Assembly: GCA_963277665.1 (NCBI GenBank)
Contig: OY728142.1
Location: 12,042,001 to 12,106,000, forward strand
DNA from: Viscum album
Lineage: Eukaryota; Streptophyta; Magnoliopsida; Santalales; Viscaceae
DNA: 64,000 nt
Direction: 5' to 3'
In this document: one piece after another, positions 1-12,770 of the stretch
How the letters are laid out: each line of letters starts with the position of its first letter
How positions within the stretch are numbered: position 1 is the stretch's first letter
Made by a program: the position numbers and the translations under genes
Notes under the pieces: generated by a model
Told to the model about the DNA's origin: nothing
What the model saw: only the letters and a program-made list of their open reading frames with translations
The model's database searches: none

Positions 1-983
1 TTTACTTTGAAATTGGACATAAACAATTGTCAATATTTTGATATATATTGTTCCTTAAAAAGACGTTATTTGTTGTGATAATGGGAAATAATTATAAAAT
101 TAATTAATGCAACTTATATGTTTGGAATTTTGTAATATAGACATCATTTTTTAATTCGGAATATCAATTATAGCTTAGGGTAAAATTTTGGCATTGTTCT
201 GAAAAACTTCAATTTTTGATGAATAGTGAAACCACTAAGTGGTAGTTAAAAAACTGATTTTTTGTTTAAATGAAACTTTACCGCTTCTATGTATTGAATT
301 TAAAAAATCCGACATACATGGTTTTCCTTAGGATGTAAAATGTGGTTCAATGGGATTAAAATAATTTTTTGGTGAATAGTAACTTTTATGTTTTATTAAT
401 CGTGATTAAAGGTAATTAGTGAAATTTTAGGTAAAGATAATGTTATAATAATATGAAATGACCATGAAACATGTCCTACCCCTATTTTATTATTAATGGC
501 CGACCAATACAATCCATGGGTCAACTTGGGGATCCCATAGAGCCACTTTGGTATGAAAATGACATTAAAAACATTTTATTTAATGTTAAAATAAAAATGT
601 CACAAACATGAGTTGTTCTACTAAAACAATTTTTAAATGGGGTGATACAAGTCATATTTTTGACTATAAATATTAATTATAAAGATAAATAGATTTCCTA
701 CATCATGATATTTTTTTTATAATTTTTAGGCATTAAATAAATTAAATATTTTATGACACCTTGATGATGTAGCGATTACCCCATTAATTTACGATTTAAA
801 TAAAATAAAAAGATAATGTAAAATCTAAGAATTAAACATGTCAAAAACATATTGGATGAGTATATTTCGAACCCTTATCACCTTATCCTTGAAATATATA
901 AGTGTGAGACCTTTAAAATCGAAAACTCATTATATAATAAAGAAACATTTCCTGACTTTCCAAGAGTGTCCCTCCTCTCCTCT

Positions 984-990
984 TATAAAA
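984..990 (+). promoter_or_regulatory. TATA box of the G LTR
   Basis: TATAAAA lies in a pyrimidine-rich setting (cctctcctct before, ggtccccacc after). The same arrangement occurs in both B LTRs at 18261 and 35465, which supports a core promoter for LTR transcription. Transcription would start about 30 nt downstream, in a CA-rich stretch. Confidence 0.6.
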
Positions 991-1704
991 GGTCCCCACC
1001 ACTACCACCTTACTCACACCTTCAAAGACTTTTCGCTCGGCCAAACTCTGCCCAAATACTCTCTCAACTTCCCTCTCTTACTCCTAGAAGCCTCACTTTT
1101 GGAAGAAGTGTTCCCAAAGAAGCCTTTGGCTCAAATCAAAAAGAGTTACCCGATTTTAAGGTAATGTCTTCTCAAATGTTGTTTTGTTTTATTTTGCTTC
1201 TCCAACCCCGTAAACTCTTTTTATTATTTTATTTTGTAACAACACCAGTATCTTCAATATAATAGGATGTTTTTATAAGAAGGATAATGGATACACTTAC
1301 ACACACCCACATCTAATGGTTAAAGAACATACTGTTTCTGTGGATGGCGATTTTATGCCTCACGAAACGATGATTGTTCAACACTCATATAACACCTTCA
1401 AAGGTGGACATTAAGATGTTACTATATTTATATATGATATATAATATGTTTATGTTTTCCTTAAGCTTCTGTATTTTTCATTTATGGCATTCCTTTATGG
1501 TTTCCATTATGGGTAAACGCTATATTTTCATTTTAGGAAGTGCGGACTATCGCCCCCTCAAAGTGATTTGAATCGTTAATGCCATATGTGGGATGTATAA
1601 AGGATTGAGTAAATGGTATTATACGTTATATTATACTGTAATTATATTATAACTTTATATAATTATAACTTAATTCCATTAAATATGAAATTGAAATCAA
1701 AGTA

Positions 1705-1748
1705 GCATTCATGCGTACGTACGGCTTACCGTCTCCATGAACGGTGCA
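1705..1748 (+). repeat. CpG-rich hairpin module (single clear copy in G)
   Basis: The core CGTACGTACGG..TACCGTC is flanked by inverted arms TTCATG and CATGAA, with GCA/TGC pairing outside a small bulge. The core is the one found three times in each B LTR, with different arms. Its CpG content stands out from the AT-rich surroundings. Confidence 0.6.
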
Positions 1749-2064
1749 TTTAATTTCTTACCTCTAAATGTTATGTAATATTATAAATGAATGTATATAC
1801 TGTATATATATGATGTATATGATATCTAAATCATGAATATAATTATGGATATAATGGATATTTTACCACATGAACAACTTGTAATTTAAAGATGTTCAGC
1901 AAAATCACCATTATTAACATAAATAATTACATAATGTTCATAACATGGTAATAAGTGATATAAAAGGAATAATAAACTTGAAAAAGGTTCTTAAGAAATT
2001 ATAAATTAACTCTAGTTTATTATTCTGGAGGTTAAAGAACGGTCGAGTCAAGTCAGACACGAGG

Positions 2065-2714
2065 TAAGGGAACTTCTTAACCCAATTTCCGTTCGTTGGG
2101 TTAATCTCCTACTTTAAAATTACGTCATGATATTATTATGTCCTATCTTGTATTTGTAATTTATTTATGTGTACTTATAGTGAATACAGATAATAGATCT
2201 ATTTTATTTAAAAAATGATATTTTTAAGGGTAATTATTAACCTAATTTCCGTTCTTTGGGTTAATCTGCTACATTCAAATTACGTCATGATATTATTATG
2301 TCCTATCTTTTATTTTTACTTTATTTATGTGTACTTATAGTGAATACACATAATAGATCTATTTTATTTAAAAAATGATATTTGTAAGGGAACTTCTTAA
2401 CCCAATTTCTATTCTTTGGGTTAATATCCTACTTTCAAATTATGTCATGATATTATTATTTCATATCTTGTATGTGTACTTTCTTTATGTGTAATTATAG
2501 TGAATACACATAATAGATCTATTTTATTTAAAAAATGATCTTTATAAGGGAATTTCTTAACCCAATTTCCATTCTTTGGGTTAATCTCAAACTTTCAAAT
2601 TATGTCATGTTATTATTCTATCCTATCTTGTATTTTTACTTTCTTTATGTGCACTTATAGTGAATACATATAATATATCTATTTTATTAAAAAAATGATC
2701 TTTTTAAGGGACTT
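2065..2714 (+). repeat. 160-bp tandem repeat, four units plus a partial fifth
   Basis: Units begin at 2065, 2225, 2385, 2545 and 2705 with TAAGGG, giving an exact 160-bp period; the fifth is cut short. Each full unit opens with a hairpin, TTAACCC..GGGTTAA with a loop of about 14 nt, then runs through a block ending in tattttatttaaaaaatgat. A single copy of the hairpin block occurs on the - strand of each A LTR (near 20270-20315 and 27703-27750), so the array is a local amplification of an LTR component. Confidence 0.85.
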
Positions 2715-2859
2715 CATCTCAATCACCATTCATTGAGGCATATTTTTGTTTTATACACAAATTTCTTTTATACGGTGTATAAACCCCTTTGACTTTTTCA
2801 TTTATTTAAAAGGAATCTTTTTATACGAAGCATTTTACTAAACGGAAAAAAGGAATGTT

Positions 2860-2920
2860 TTTCTTGTCGTACGTATGCGGCGACAATGACTTCTCCGCCG
2901 CTGTGACCATTATTTGAGTT
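2860..2920 (+). repeat. Variant CpG-rich hairpin in the G LTR
   Basis: A second CpG-dense patch has CGTACGTATGCGGCG followed about a dozen bases later by CCGCCGC, giving GCGGCG/CGCCGC pairing. It resembles the core of the 1705-1748 module but lacks the TACCGTC half, so it is either a diverged copy or an unrelated stem. Confidence 0.35.
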
Positions 2921-3227
2921 TCAGCTTCCCCTATAAGCCATAAATTTTTTGAAAATGAAAAATAAATACAAAGTTTTAATTTTCATGTATTTTGCTTTTG
3001 AAAATGGTTTTGATAATGTTTTTATTATATAAATGTGTTGTATTGATATCTTGTGATTGAAATGTGGAAATTTTATGTTTCCTTTATGCAAGTTTTATGT
3101 GATATGATTATGTTATGGTTTATGATATGTTTAAACCTATTCATATGAGGAATGCATTGGACTTAATAAGTGATGGGTGGAGCCCGCTATAGCTCCTCGA
3201 TGCATCGGTAGGTCTCATGAGACAAAC

Positions 3228-3290
3228 TAGTGTCTTGGCACGAGGCCTTGACAAAATCTTATTTGTTGTCTTGGCACGAGGCCTTGGCTA
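3228..3290 (+). repeat. Short direct repeat in the G LTR
   Basis: The 19-mer gtcttggcacgaggccttg occurs twice about 43 bp apart (near 3231 and 3269). It corresponds in position to the 33-bp array of the F LTR at 8776-8931, so this part of the LTR seems prone to tandem duplication. Confidence 0.6.
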
Positions 3291-3807
3291 CGTGGTTATG
3301 ATAGTCTAGCATTATGAATTCCATCATTATAAAAGTGGTTATTGATGTTCCATGTGATTATTCGACCAGTAGAATATCCATGTGAATAAGTAAATGGAAT
3401 TATCTCATTTTACTTTTTCCATATTATGTTGAAGTTCAAGTTTAAAAGGCTTTTGTTTTAGTTATACATTCCCTTAAATGTTTATATTTATTTATGAAAT
3501 ATTCCTCTATATTGTTATCCTTACTGAGCATCTGAGCTCACCCCTTTCAATGTATTAATATTTTCCAGGATGTGAAGAAGTATTCTATGAATGACATGCA
3601 TGGATAGTCAGAAGAGGATATGAGTGTGGACTATGGAGACTATGTTATTGTAGTTTTTCACTTTATGATGTAATGCAACATTTATGAATGTATCTAGTGT
3701 TTCCAAGGCTACTAAACTAATCGGTCTTTCGAGACTTGATATTTTGTGATCATGACAATGTTACGCAATAATGCACCGACTCCAGGTAACTGGGTTCGGG
3801 CGATACA

Positions 3808-5314
3808 TTAGTGGTCTATAAATGGATGCCCAGTGGAATTATAATCTTGGGACTACATGCCTTAGATTCCTCCCACTCTTCCTAAACTCCCTCATGTCCA
3901 CCTGTTCCCCCTATACACTTCTCACATAATTAACACAAGGGTCTTCTGTAAATTAAAATAGTATATAACTCATTGAATAATTGAGATCTTAGATATAAAA
4001 TTCCCAATTTGGTTTTTAGGGGTTAAAATTTAACATTAAAAATTTTATTCAAGATAGTTTATAAGAAATGAAAAAAGTGTACCTCTATTCTAAAATGATG
4101 CATTTTTTAAAATTTATTTATTTAGATTAAATTTATGGTGATTGAGGATATAAATTTTTTATGAAATTTTAAATAGGATGACTTTTTTTCTTTTCTTTAA
4201 TTGTTTATGAAACACCAATAGAGAAATTTATTTTTCATTCAATAGGAATATTTAAGTATTTATGTTATCATGTAAATATATTTTTTTAAATATTTTTTAT
4301 ACCATATTAACTTGTGATATTCCATGATCGTGTAGAATAATATTAGAATCAATAGTGATACAATGAAATTAAAACAAAACTATTATTGTGTATTTTTTGA
4401 ATTCACAAATTAATTTTGTTGAGTTATTTTGAACTATAGAATGAAGTTATAATTTTATAGTGTTTTTATATTCTATAAATAATAAAATAAATTCATGTAA
4501 ATTCATGGGGGCTTGAGATATTGATCCACATTCTGGGTTTTTAAAAAATTATATGAATGATCAAGGGTGAATAAATAGTTTCCTAGAGATGTATTTTATT
4601 AGGTGGGAAAATATCACTATGATATTAAATGTTTTATGAAATCATGGAAAAAATATTCACATTATCATGAACCTGCAAAAAGAGTGATAATGGGTAGATA
4701 AATTTATATGAAAACAAAGCATAATTTATAGGAAGAATAAAAGGATGATTTTTTTAGAATGAAATTGGTTTACTGGAGGGATTCAAAAATCTATTTTGAA
4801 AATGTTTTCCATGAGTATTGTGAAGAAAATATAAATGTTTTTTAGAAATGAGAAAGAACCCACTTTTTCATCTATTTTCAATGGATATAATTGTGATTTT
4901 CTACTCATAAATGGTTGAATTGATTTTCATACTTTATTAAATAACCCTTAAATAGAATGATCATTTATTTGTGAATAGAGAAACTTGAATATATGGGAGG
5001 TGTTTATTAACTAGTTGGTTTCTTACAACAAAACAAGAAGGAGTTAGTAAAAAATATATGTTGGGATGAATTTTTTTTAATAGATGATACATATCTATCC
5101 ACAATTTTTTTTATGATTATTGTGTAAAATATATTGTCTGGGTTAATAACTACAAGCAGTAAGGAGCAGGCTCTCATGTCTAGGCTAACCCTTATAAAAA
5201 TTCACATTCCATGTGTTTATTATTTTTCTTCTTTTATCATGATATTCGATGAGTATTTTTAACACTATAAAAATTTAGACTAGTATAATATTATTCGTAA
5301 TATTTAACATAACA
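3808..5314 (+). other. Interior of element G, unreadable
   Basis: This follows the G LTR and a poor primer-site match (TGGTCTATAA near 3812). It is very AT-rich. I see no gag zinc knuckle, protease DTG or RT motif in any frame. It ends where the F LTR begins. It may be decayed gag or noncoding leader; nothing decides between them. Confidence 0.35.
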
Positions 5315-6467
5315 TGAAACACTGAGCATTAAGAAAATTGCTATATATTATTAAAAGTATTACTTAAATATGACCCTTATAAGCTACACTTAAATTTAGA
5401 AGGAATGAATAGTAATAAATAAAATAAGAGAAATATGTATAAATATTTCAAATATTTATAATTTATTTATTAATTCATATTAACTATGTCCATAATTTTT
5501 ATTAAAGTAATTTTGTGTTTCAAAAATGTTTTTTCTTAAAAAAATACATTTTATCTTTTTTTTGTAAGATATTTTAAATAATATATACCATTTTTAAAAA
5601 AATTATATCAGTTAATCAATTCTATTTTTTATATCATCATATTAATATTATCTTAGGGTTAATTTTTAGGATTTTAATAATGAAATTTATATTTCATTAA
5701 ATAGTGAAAATAATGATTTTTTCTAAATTGTCATTTCATTTCATTTTATAAAATATAATTATGTTTTGAGTTTTATTATAAATAAACATAATTATATTAT
5801 AATTATAAAATTTATAATTATTTCAATTTAAATAAAAATTATACTTAAATTTCATATATGTTCTTTTTTGTTCTTAATAACAAATTTTTCTCAAAAGTAT
5901 TTTCATTAACAAAATGTTTTTTTAGTTTTTAAATTTAATTTATCTCATTTTAATAATGTTTTCTTTAAATTTATTGATTATATATTCAATTAAATATTTT
6001 TACATAAATTTTATGGTCATTAAAACGCATATAATGGAAATAAATTCAGTATTATGGTTAAAATGTGTTTTTTCTAAAAACAGGTTTTCATGGTGTTTTA
6101 CGCACTTAATTAAAATTATATTTTTTCACACATAGAAATTTAATCTTTTAATATATATTCCGTATTTTGAATCAAAATAATTAATATAATTTAATTAGTT
6201 CCTCATTATTTTGATAATAAATAATAGTAAAAACAAAAACAAATACTTACCAAAGTTGAGGTTAAAACAAGATCATTGTGGTGGTTAAACTAAGAGATAT
6301 GGGTATTTATTCCATTTAAGAATGAATAATTCATATTAGTTGTAGATATTCCAACCTTATCTAATAATAACCTCTATTTAAGTTCTATTTGAATCTACTT
6401 TCACATGAAAATTTCCAAATATTTTTAAAATCTTGTAAGTAATTTCATATCTTTCCCTCTCCACACA

Positions 6468-6474
6468 TATAAAA
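6468..6474 (+). promoter_or_regulatory. TATA box of the F LTR
   Basis: TATAAAA is set between ccctctccacaca and ggaaacctcttatcctccctc, the same pyrimidine-rich context as in the G and B LTRs. The donor-like site expected about 177 nt downstream is no longer intact here. Confidence 0.5.
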
Positions 6475-6814
6475 GGAAACCTCTTATCCTCCCTCATTCA
6501 AAAAAATTGAGTTGGATATATTTTTTGATATTTACTAAAATTAAATACCATAGCCCTTCCCTTAATCTTATTAATTATTTCATTCTTCTAATACAATCAT
6601 TTCATAGCATAAGGTGTAAGCCAAATACGGCCTCTCAAAGAATGTGTATAAATCTTAACCATGCTATTTCAATTTTATTTCCTATTCCACATTATATTAA
6701 CATATTTTATCCAAAAATTAATGAATAATAAAATATAATAAATATTTATATATGATATTCTTTTTATTTTATAACCATTTCACACCAATTCTCCATCAAA
6801 TGGTAAATGAATGC

Positions 6815-7050
6815 ATCATTTGTGCTTATGTGTGGACTACAACCTCCACATAGTGATATGATTCATTTTCCATCACAATTTTTCATGGTTGGTTATTATG
6901 ATGGATTTAAAGTATATATATTTTTTATAGACTAATTATACTTAAATGGTTTTATATTATTTACCTATCTTCCATTTCATCTATCAAAAAGTTGAAAACA
7001 TCACTAGTGTAAACATACAGACTATCATCTCCACATATATATGGAAATAA
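6815..7050 (+). repeat. Two decayed hairpin modules in the F LTR
   Basis: Near 6820-6875, gtgtggactacaacctccac followed by gatatgattcattttcc aligns with the second B module (near 18790-18850), with most CpGs lost. Near 7008-7042, gtgtaaacatacagactatc followed by atctccacata is another copy. Their spacing of about 185 bp matches that of the first two B modules. Confidence 0.45.
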
Positions 7051-8775
7051 AATATAATAAATTGATTAGATATTATACATTTAAAATTATTATAATTATG
7101 TATATTATGTATCCACGATAAAAGTTCAAATAATATAATATCTAAACTTAAATATACATGAAAAATGAAACAATTAATACATGATCACGATTATTTTAAT
7201 AAAGAATTATTAATAAATTATTTCCAAAATTTTATAAGTGGAAAAAATTTATTATAAATATTAATATGGTTATAATTTATAATAAAAATAAATTTCAATT
7301 TATTATATTGGAAATTAGAGATATTATGAAGTATGACAGAATTGAGGTAAGGGTTTTATTATATCATTTTAGAATTCTTGATGCATGTTTCATGTTGTGA
7401 ACCATAATTTATTTTTTTTTGTGTGATTATTTTTTAATGAATTTATATTTCAATAGTAATTAATTTTCTACAATTTTAAGAGCCACAACTTATTCTTTTA
7501 TAACATCTCCCTTGATTCAAAACAAAACAATGTTATAATTTTTTTGTCTCAATTTGTTTTGTTGAGGAAAGTCAGAGTTATGAATATATTTTTTCTTATG
7601 AGAAGTATATAATGATATATTTTAATTTAATTAAAAATATCCTTCTTAATTCATGGTACTTAAATTTTAAATTTCAATTGTTTCATTGAAGTATATTTAA
7701 TTCAATGGTTACCAAAGATTTAAGGGTCTATCATCTGAAGAAGTAATCTTTCAAGCATATGATATGTTATACACCATCCTACTTTTATGAGAGGTGTTTA
7801 TTTAAAATTTGAAATGTTTTATCATTATATTCATTATATTTGATGTTTCATTTTATTTTATTCATTTCATGGGAATTATAAAGAAAAATTTACCAAAGAA
7901 GAAAGGGTTTTATATTAAAATCTTCTTTTTATCTGATTTTTTTGCACCTAAATTTATGATGATAAAAGTATATGATCTTTCTCCAGAATATTATGAATTT
8001 TATTCTACCTTATTTATTTCTGTAGATTACATATTTCACCATAATTGTTTATATATTTATGTGTTCAGTAGATAAAAATGATATTTTAAGGAAACATAGT
8101 TTTATTTCTCTCTTCAGCCATGAAATCATTTTCTTCCTTATCTATATTTGATAAAAATGTTTTAATGAATTTTTTACTATCACTATATATTTATTGAATT
8201 ATTAATGAAACATTTTTAAATTTATATAAATTTTTCTAAGGAATAATCTTGTAATTTTCTGAATGAGGTACCCTTGATTATTTAACAAAAATTCTAAATG
8301 AGTTTGTTCATATACACCATATGAATAGAATTTCCCTACATCATGACTTATATTTTCATTATATATTTCCTTAAATTATTCCATGTTACCTTTGAAATAA
8401 AAAAATACTTAATATATTTGAAATATTTTTATTTCAAATAATTTAAATAAAAAAGTTTATTTTCCTCAAAAAATTCCCCAGTTATCTTTTAAATGAATGA
8501 TCATCTATAACCATATCCTTTGATGTTTAATTTTCATTAAAAGTGACATGATAAAATTTTACCATCATTATAATTTTTAATTGTTTATAATTATCATTAT
8601 TAAATGTTTATGAAACTCATTTTCTTTTCAATCAGTTATTCATTTATGTAGTAAAAAATGATTTCAATATCTTATGGAATTCATATGAATGGATTTTAAT
8701 TGTGTGATCAGTGAGTCATTTATAGGCCTTAAATTCATAAAAAACAGATTACTGCTTTATGATATAAAAGGAGTT

Positions 8776-8931
8776 ATGGGAGGTTATCCCCTACCCAAAA
8801 GAGTATATATGGGAGATTATCCCAATCCCAAAAGAACATAAATTCAAGGTTATCTGAATTCTAAAAGAGGGTACATGGGAGGTTATCCCAAACCCAAGAG
8901 AGTGTACACTAAAGGTTATCCAAGCCTATAG
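8776..8931 (+). repeat. 33-bp tandem repeat, about 4.7 units
   Basis: Units start at 8776, 8809, 8842, 8875 and 8908 around the motif ggttatcc.aaacccaaaag. Units 1, 2 and 4 are close; unit 3 has diverged and unit 5 is partial. There is no open reading frame to make this a peptide repeat; it is an expansion inside LTR F. Confidence 0.8.
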
Positions 8932-9520
8932 TAGATAAAAATGTGGATAGATTAAAATTAACATGTGATGAATTTTTTTATTGGTATCATTGACATAAGA
9001 TTTATATGATTGCAATTATACCCCAGTTTATGATACTCATTTATGAGATGATCTTATGAAAATATTATCCTCTCATGGATCATGTTGTTTGATTCCATTA
9101 TGATTCATGTATTATGAGCATAAATGATTAGTTTCATTAATCTATAATATATGAATTATTGGGAATTAATTTATAATGTTAATCTCAGTATATCATACCC
9201 TTATTCTCATGATATTCTTAGAGAAGATCATTTATTAATATCTCCCTTGTTTACCCTTATTGAGAATTCGAGCTCACCCTTTCTGATGTTTCCTTTTCCA
9301 TTGGATATGATAAAGGTTTTAGGTTTGATATGTATAAGAATAACTCTACTTTTTGAGAACCATGTGGGATATGATGTAGATCTTTTGTCTATTATTTTTT
9401 ATGTATCATAGTTTCTAAGAACACTAAACCGTATTGGTTCTAGTATTGATCATAAATATATATAATGAATATTCATCTAAAATTATATAATATTTATGTT
9501 TGTAAATTTTTGTTCAATAT

Positions 9521-10854
9521 GGTTGGTGTCCAAGAATGGTTTATTTTACCTTTATAAAATAGGATGATAAGAATTTAGTGATAACCCTTATGATAGGTCA
9601 TTGTATTGGAGAATATCCTATGTTTTGGTAAAGAAAGTATTGTAGTTTTCTAAGAAGATAAATTCATCTCTTAATAGTAATAAGTGAATACAGATATTGA
9701 AATGATGCTCATAGGGGTAAAACACTATGAATAGGGTAGATTAGGTATTTAAATGATTGCCACTAGGTCATAATCTGTGGGCCTAATAATACACACCTAA
9801 CCTGACATTCCCTAGGGATATACATGGGTTAAATAATTTTTTTATGATCCATTAAGAAGGATTTATAAAAACCACGGATGAACAAGTTTAATTATAAAGT
9901 GTCATAGAATAAATAAAATACATCAAAACGTATATATACTATGAAATATTATTCATGATTAAATTATTACTCACTATGATTATTGTTTCTCAAACTCTGA
10001 TTTTGGTTTCAATTAATGGATAAAACTAGGAGGAATCATGTAAACACTGAATGTTATGGATGATGTAGTGATTTTCCTCATAAGGAACTAAATGGAATGG
10101 GATATTGAACATGGAATCATGTGATTATGAATAACTAGGTATTCATATACATGATTAATATCCCAAACATATGTTAGTTTCTAGATGAACCAAATGAGGG
10201 GAAAATGGAGTTTCATGAACACTATAGTGGAATGAACATTATGATTCATAAATATACAAAACATCCAAATAATCACCAATATAAATGTCTCAATGAAATG
10301 AGAATATGTTTTCCGTGTCTAAAATATTGACATAGATAAATTAATTGTTGAGGAAAAATGAAAAACTTTGTTTATATAATGGATGGGAATAAATATTTCC
10401 ATATGTTTTCATTAAATGATGAATATTTTAAATGCGGAAGCTCTGTGAATTATGAAAATAAATATCCTACAGGGATAGATTGATAAGAGGATCATAAAGG
10501 ATTTATAAATAATAGTTTTACTATTGATGATAAATATAATAAAACTAACATTTGGATGGTTTGAATTATTAAATAATAATATGATAAATCCTAGTTAATG
10601 GTTTAATAAGCTGGTAAAATGACAGAAGTTTTAATGTATTGGTATTCAAAAAAATTGTAGAATATTATTATAGATATAATAATTTATATTAATCATAAAA
10701 CATATAAGGATTTTCATGTTGTAGTTTTTCATTAATGATTTACAATAATATATTGAATGGTATTTATAACCAAGAAATGTAATTCTGTTATAAAATTATA
10801 TTTTTGTAAATCACGGGATTATGGGATATATAACCCTTAATATTTTTATTTTAA
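9521..10854 (+). pseudogene. Element F interior with a gag-leader-like fragment
   Basis: Near 10030-10095, gaggaatcatgtaaacactg and the following gatgtagtgattttcctcat align with the B sequence at about 31138-31195, immediately before B's gag domain. So F and B share internal as well as LTR sequence. No gag core, protease or RT could be read before element C begins at 10855. The rest of the F interior should continue right of the window. Confidence 0.4.
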
Positions 10855-11944
10855 TGTCCTATGCCTTCTCAACCAATTATATTGTTTTTTGATAGTGTTA
10901 GGATGAGGTCTCAAAGGGTCTGGAGGAGTTGGAGATACAGTTGTGTGGTAGTGGAAATTTTTGGACATAAAAGGGGAGCTTATAGTGTATGTGTGTGGTT
11001 TATGGCTTTTATAGACTTTTGTTTATAGATTATATTTGAAAGGGGAGTATAGATTAATTTTTTTATTCCATAAAATTGATTTTTATGGTGTAAAACCTTT
11101 CAATCCAAACACACCATGTTTTTTGATTAAAAAGTGATTTTATGGCATAGCAGATGGTTTTTTGTCTTGTAACATATATCTTGTGGAATTTAAGGCACAA
11201 AAATGTAATTGATACTTTTAACTGGGTGAGTTACACCTTATATATAATTTGAATTCTCAAACAAACTCTATATTTTGACCTTCACCTATATTATTTTTTT
11301 TGAATGGGCACCCGCAGTTTTGGGATCCCCCATAATTTCCTTGATTTATTACCTAAGACAATAATTCTAGTGGATTTTTTTTATTAGGTGTGTGTTGGAT
11401 TCTATTTTTACAACCTTTTAGAGTGGTTTATGTTTATCATGGTTTTCCATGAGAAATTGAGTTTTTTAGGTTGTTACTACTTCTCCTATTAGAGCATAAC
11501 ATGATTGGAAGGATTATTTGAGTTATGGGATCCTCATTTTAACCAATGTACATTCTATGTTCTTGGATTGAATGGCTTTTATTTCCATTGGGATGATAGT
11601 AACGGTTGGAATAATAATATAATTAATTGGAATAACTAAAATTTGTGGGTAGGGGGTTATATCAATTATTTTTCCATTTAGATATATGGTGTCAATTATA
11701 TTGTGAATTATTATTTCCAAAACAGAAAGTTATGGTTTTTGGGAGCCCTATTTTCTCAATATATGATACGTGTTACGACCCTTTTGGTTTTTTTGTTTGA
11801 TCACTTCCCAAATAAAAAGATAAATAATTTATAATTGAATGATAAATTAGTTTCTAATGGAAAATAGTTTTTTATTATAATACACATGATAAATAGTGGA
11901 TTAATGTTATAAATACCCTAAATATTTTCTAAATATAGAATTTG

Positions 11945-12650
11945 TTTCTAGGGTTTGAGTTTGTACAAGTTTTGTTTCCTTGTTTGGTTTGGTCTGTTGT
12001 GTGGTGATGGTGGTGATCTGTTGGGATGTGTCATGTGTGGGGTTGTGATGTGGTACTTAGTTGGAATATATGTGATGTGGGTAGTTGTGTGATGTTGTGC
12101 ATAGTGGTTGTGGTGCATAGTTGTTTTTCTTCCTAGTGTTTCTAGTGTGCAGTGGTTGTGGTTCATTATGGTAATAGAGCACTGATGTTGTGGTGGGATG
12201 TGGTTTTTGTTGTGTGGTTATTGAGATTCATGGTTATAATACTAATATTAATTGATTGACATTGTGTTCCAATGATGGTGTGTGTGTGTGGTGTATTCGG
12301 GATGGATTTGTGGGGTGGGTGTACTTTTGGTGGTGTTGTTTTTTAGCTACCCAGTTAGCCATGCAATAAGTGATGATGCTGTATTAAATGAATAATTAAT
12401 GGAGTTAATGAATTAAATTAGAGAATGTGATGTGGTAATGTGAAATAAATGGTATAGTAATGGGAGTTAGTGGAGATTCAATAATTCTAGAAATAATTAA
12501 ATATATAATGAAAGTTGGAATGTGGATCTTTGTATAGTAGATGTGTGGTACTTTTCATATAGTGGTGAAAGTGGTTGTTATAGGCGACATGTGGTGTAGT
12601 AATGGTGGTGGTTTTCCCTAGTGAAGTTATTTTGAACCCATAGGTCAAGT
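11945..12650 (+). repeat. G+T-rich tract in C left LTR
   Basis: The + strand is strongly biased to G and T over about 700 bp, with many ggttgtg, gtgtggt and tggtggt words. The right LTR has the same bias at 41815-42480, so it is a property of the LTR and not a local accident. It creates shadow reading frames rich in His and Thr on the - strand. Confidence 0.6.
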
Positions 12651-12762
12651 AAATTGTTTTATTTATATATCATGTATTTTATGTTATTTCTATATGTTCC
12701 CCAACTGAGTTAAATAACCATATAAAGCCCTAAAGGTTTTGTGTCTTGGGTTTTTTTCCCTC

Positions 12763-12770
12763 TATATAAG
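12763..12770 (+). promoter_or_regulatory. Candidate TATA box of C LTR
   Basis: TATATAAG follows a pyrimidine run (tttttttccctc) and precedes a purine-rich stretch. It is the best core-promoter candidate in this LTR. The equivalent site in the right LTR (near 63350) has decayed. Confidence 0.4.

Larger units (their letters stand above)
1161..3568 (+). other. Candidate intron inside the G LTR
   Basis: A donor-like AAG|GTAATG lies 177 nt after the TATA box, and an acceptor-like ATTTTCCAG ends at 3568, preceded by CTTACTGAG and CTCACC, which fit plant branch-point sequences. Matching sites at near-identical spacing from the TATA box are present in the A and B LTRs. Splicing is inferred only from these shared motifs. 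Confidence 0.4.
1..3807 (+). mobile_element. Element G: 5'-truncated LTR
   Basis: This is the 3' part of a long Gypsy-type LTR; its start lies left of the window. It is recognised by similarity to the LTRs of A and B: the stretch near 160-240 with TGAATAGTGA, a TATA box at 984, a CpG-rich hairpin at 1705-1748, the block CTTACTGAGCATCTGAGCTC near 3522, and an end like B's (gtttccaagg..actaaact near 3700). The end at 3807 is inferred from the D LTR end, where a similar GTTCGGGC stretch is followed by ACA and the primer site. The gap between repeats at 2065-2714 and the A LTR unit places G in the same broad lineage. No coding capacity is visible. Confidence 0.65.
5315..9520 (+). mobile_element. 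Element F: left LTR
   Basis: This is an old LTR of about 4.2 kb, nearly the length of the B LTRs (4203 and 4222 bp). It starts TGAAACACTGAGC, against TGTAACACCCTGAG in B. It has a TATA box at 6468, two decayed copies of the B hairpin module, and near its end the block TTATTGAGAATTCGAGCTCA followed by tttctaagaacactaaac, both aligned with B near 30610 and 30755. The end is set at a poor primer-site match (TTGGTGTC near 9523). The partner LTR must lie right of the window. Confidence 0.6.

Noticed and set aside
838..1262. Two overlapping frames of 108 and 136 codons in the G LTR
   Set aside because: They overlap the TATA box and leader, are in different frames, and have no counterpart in the B LTRs.
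8776..8931. CRISPR array
   Set aside because: The 33-bp units are directly adjacent without unique spacers, in a plant LTR.
1..9520. G and F as the two LTRs of one element
   Set aside because: They are too unlike each other for a pair, and F is followed by leader sequence like that of B, so F is a left LTR.
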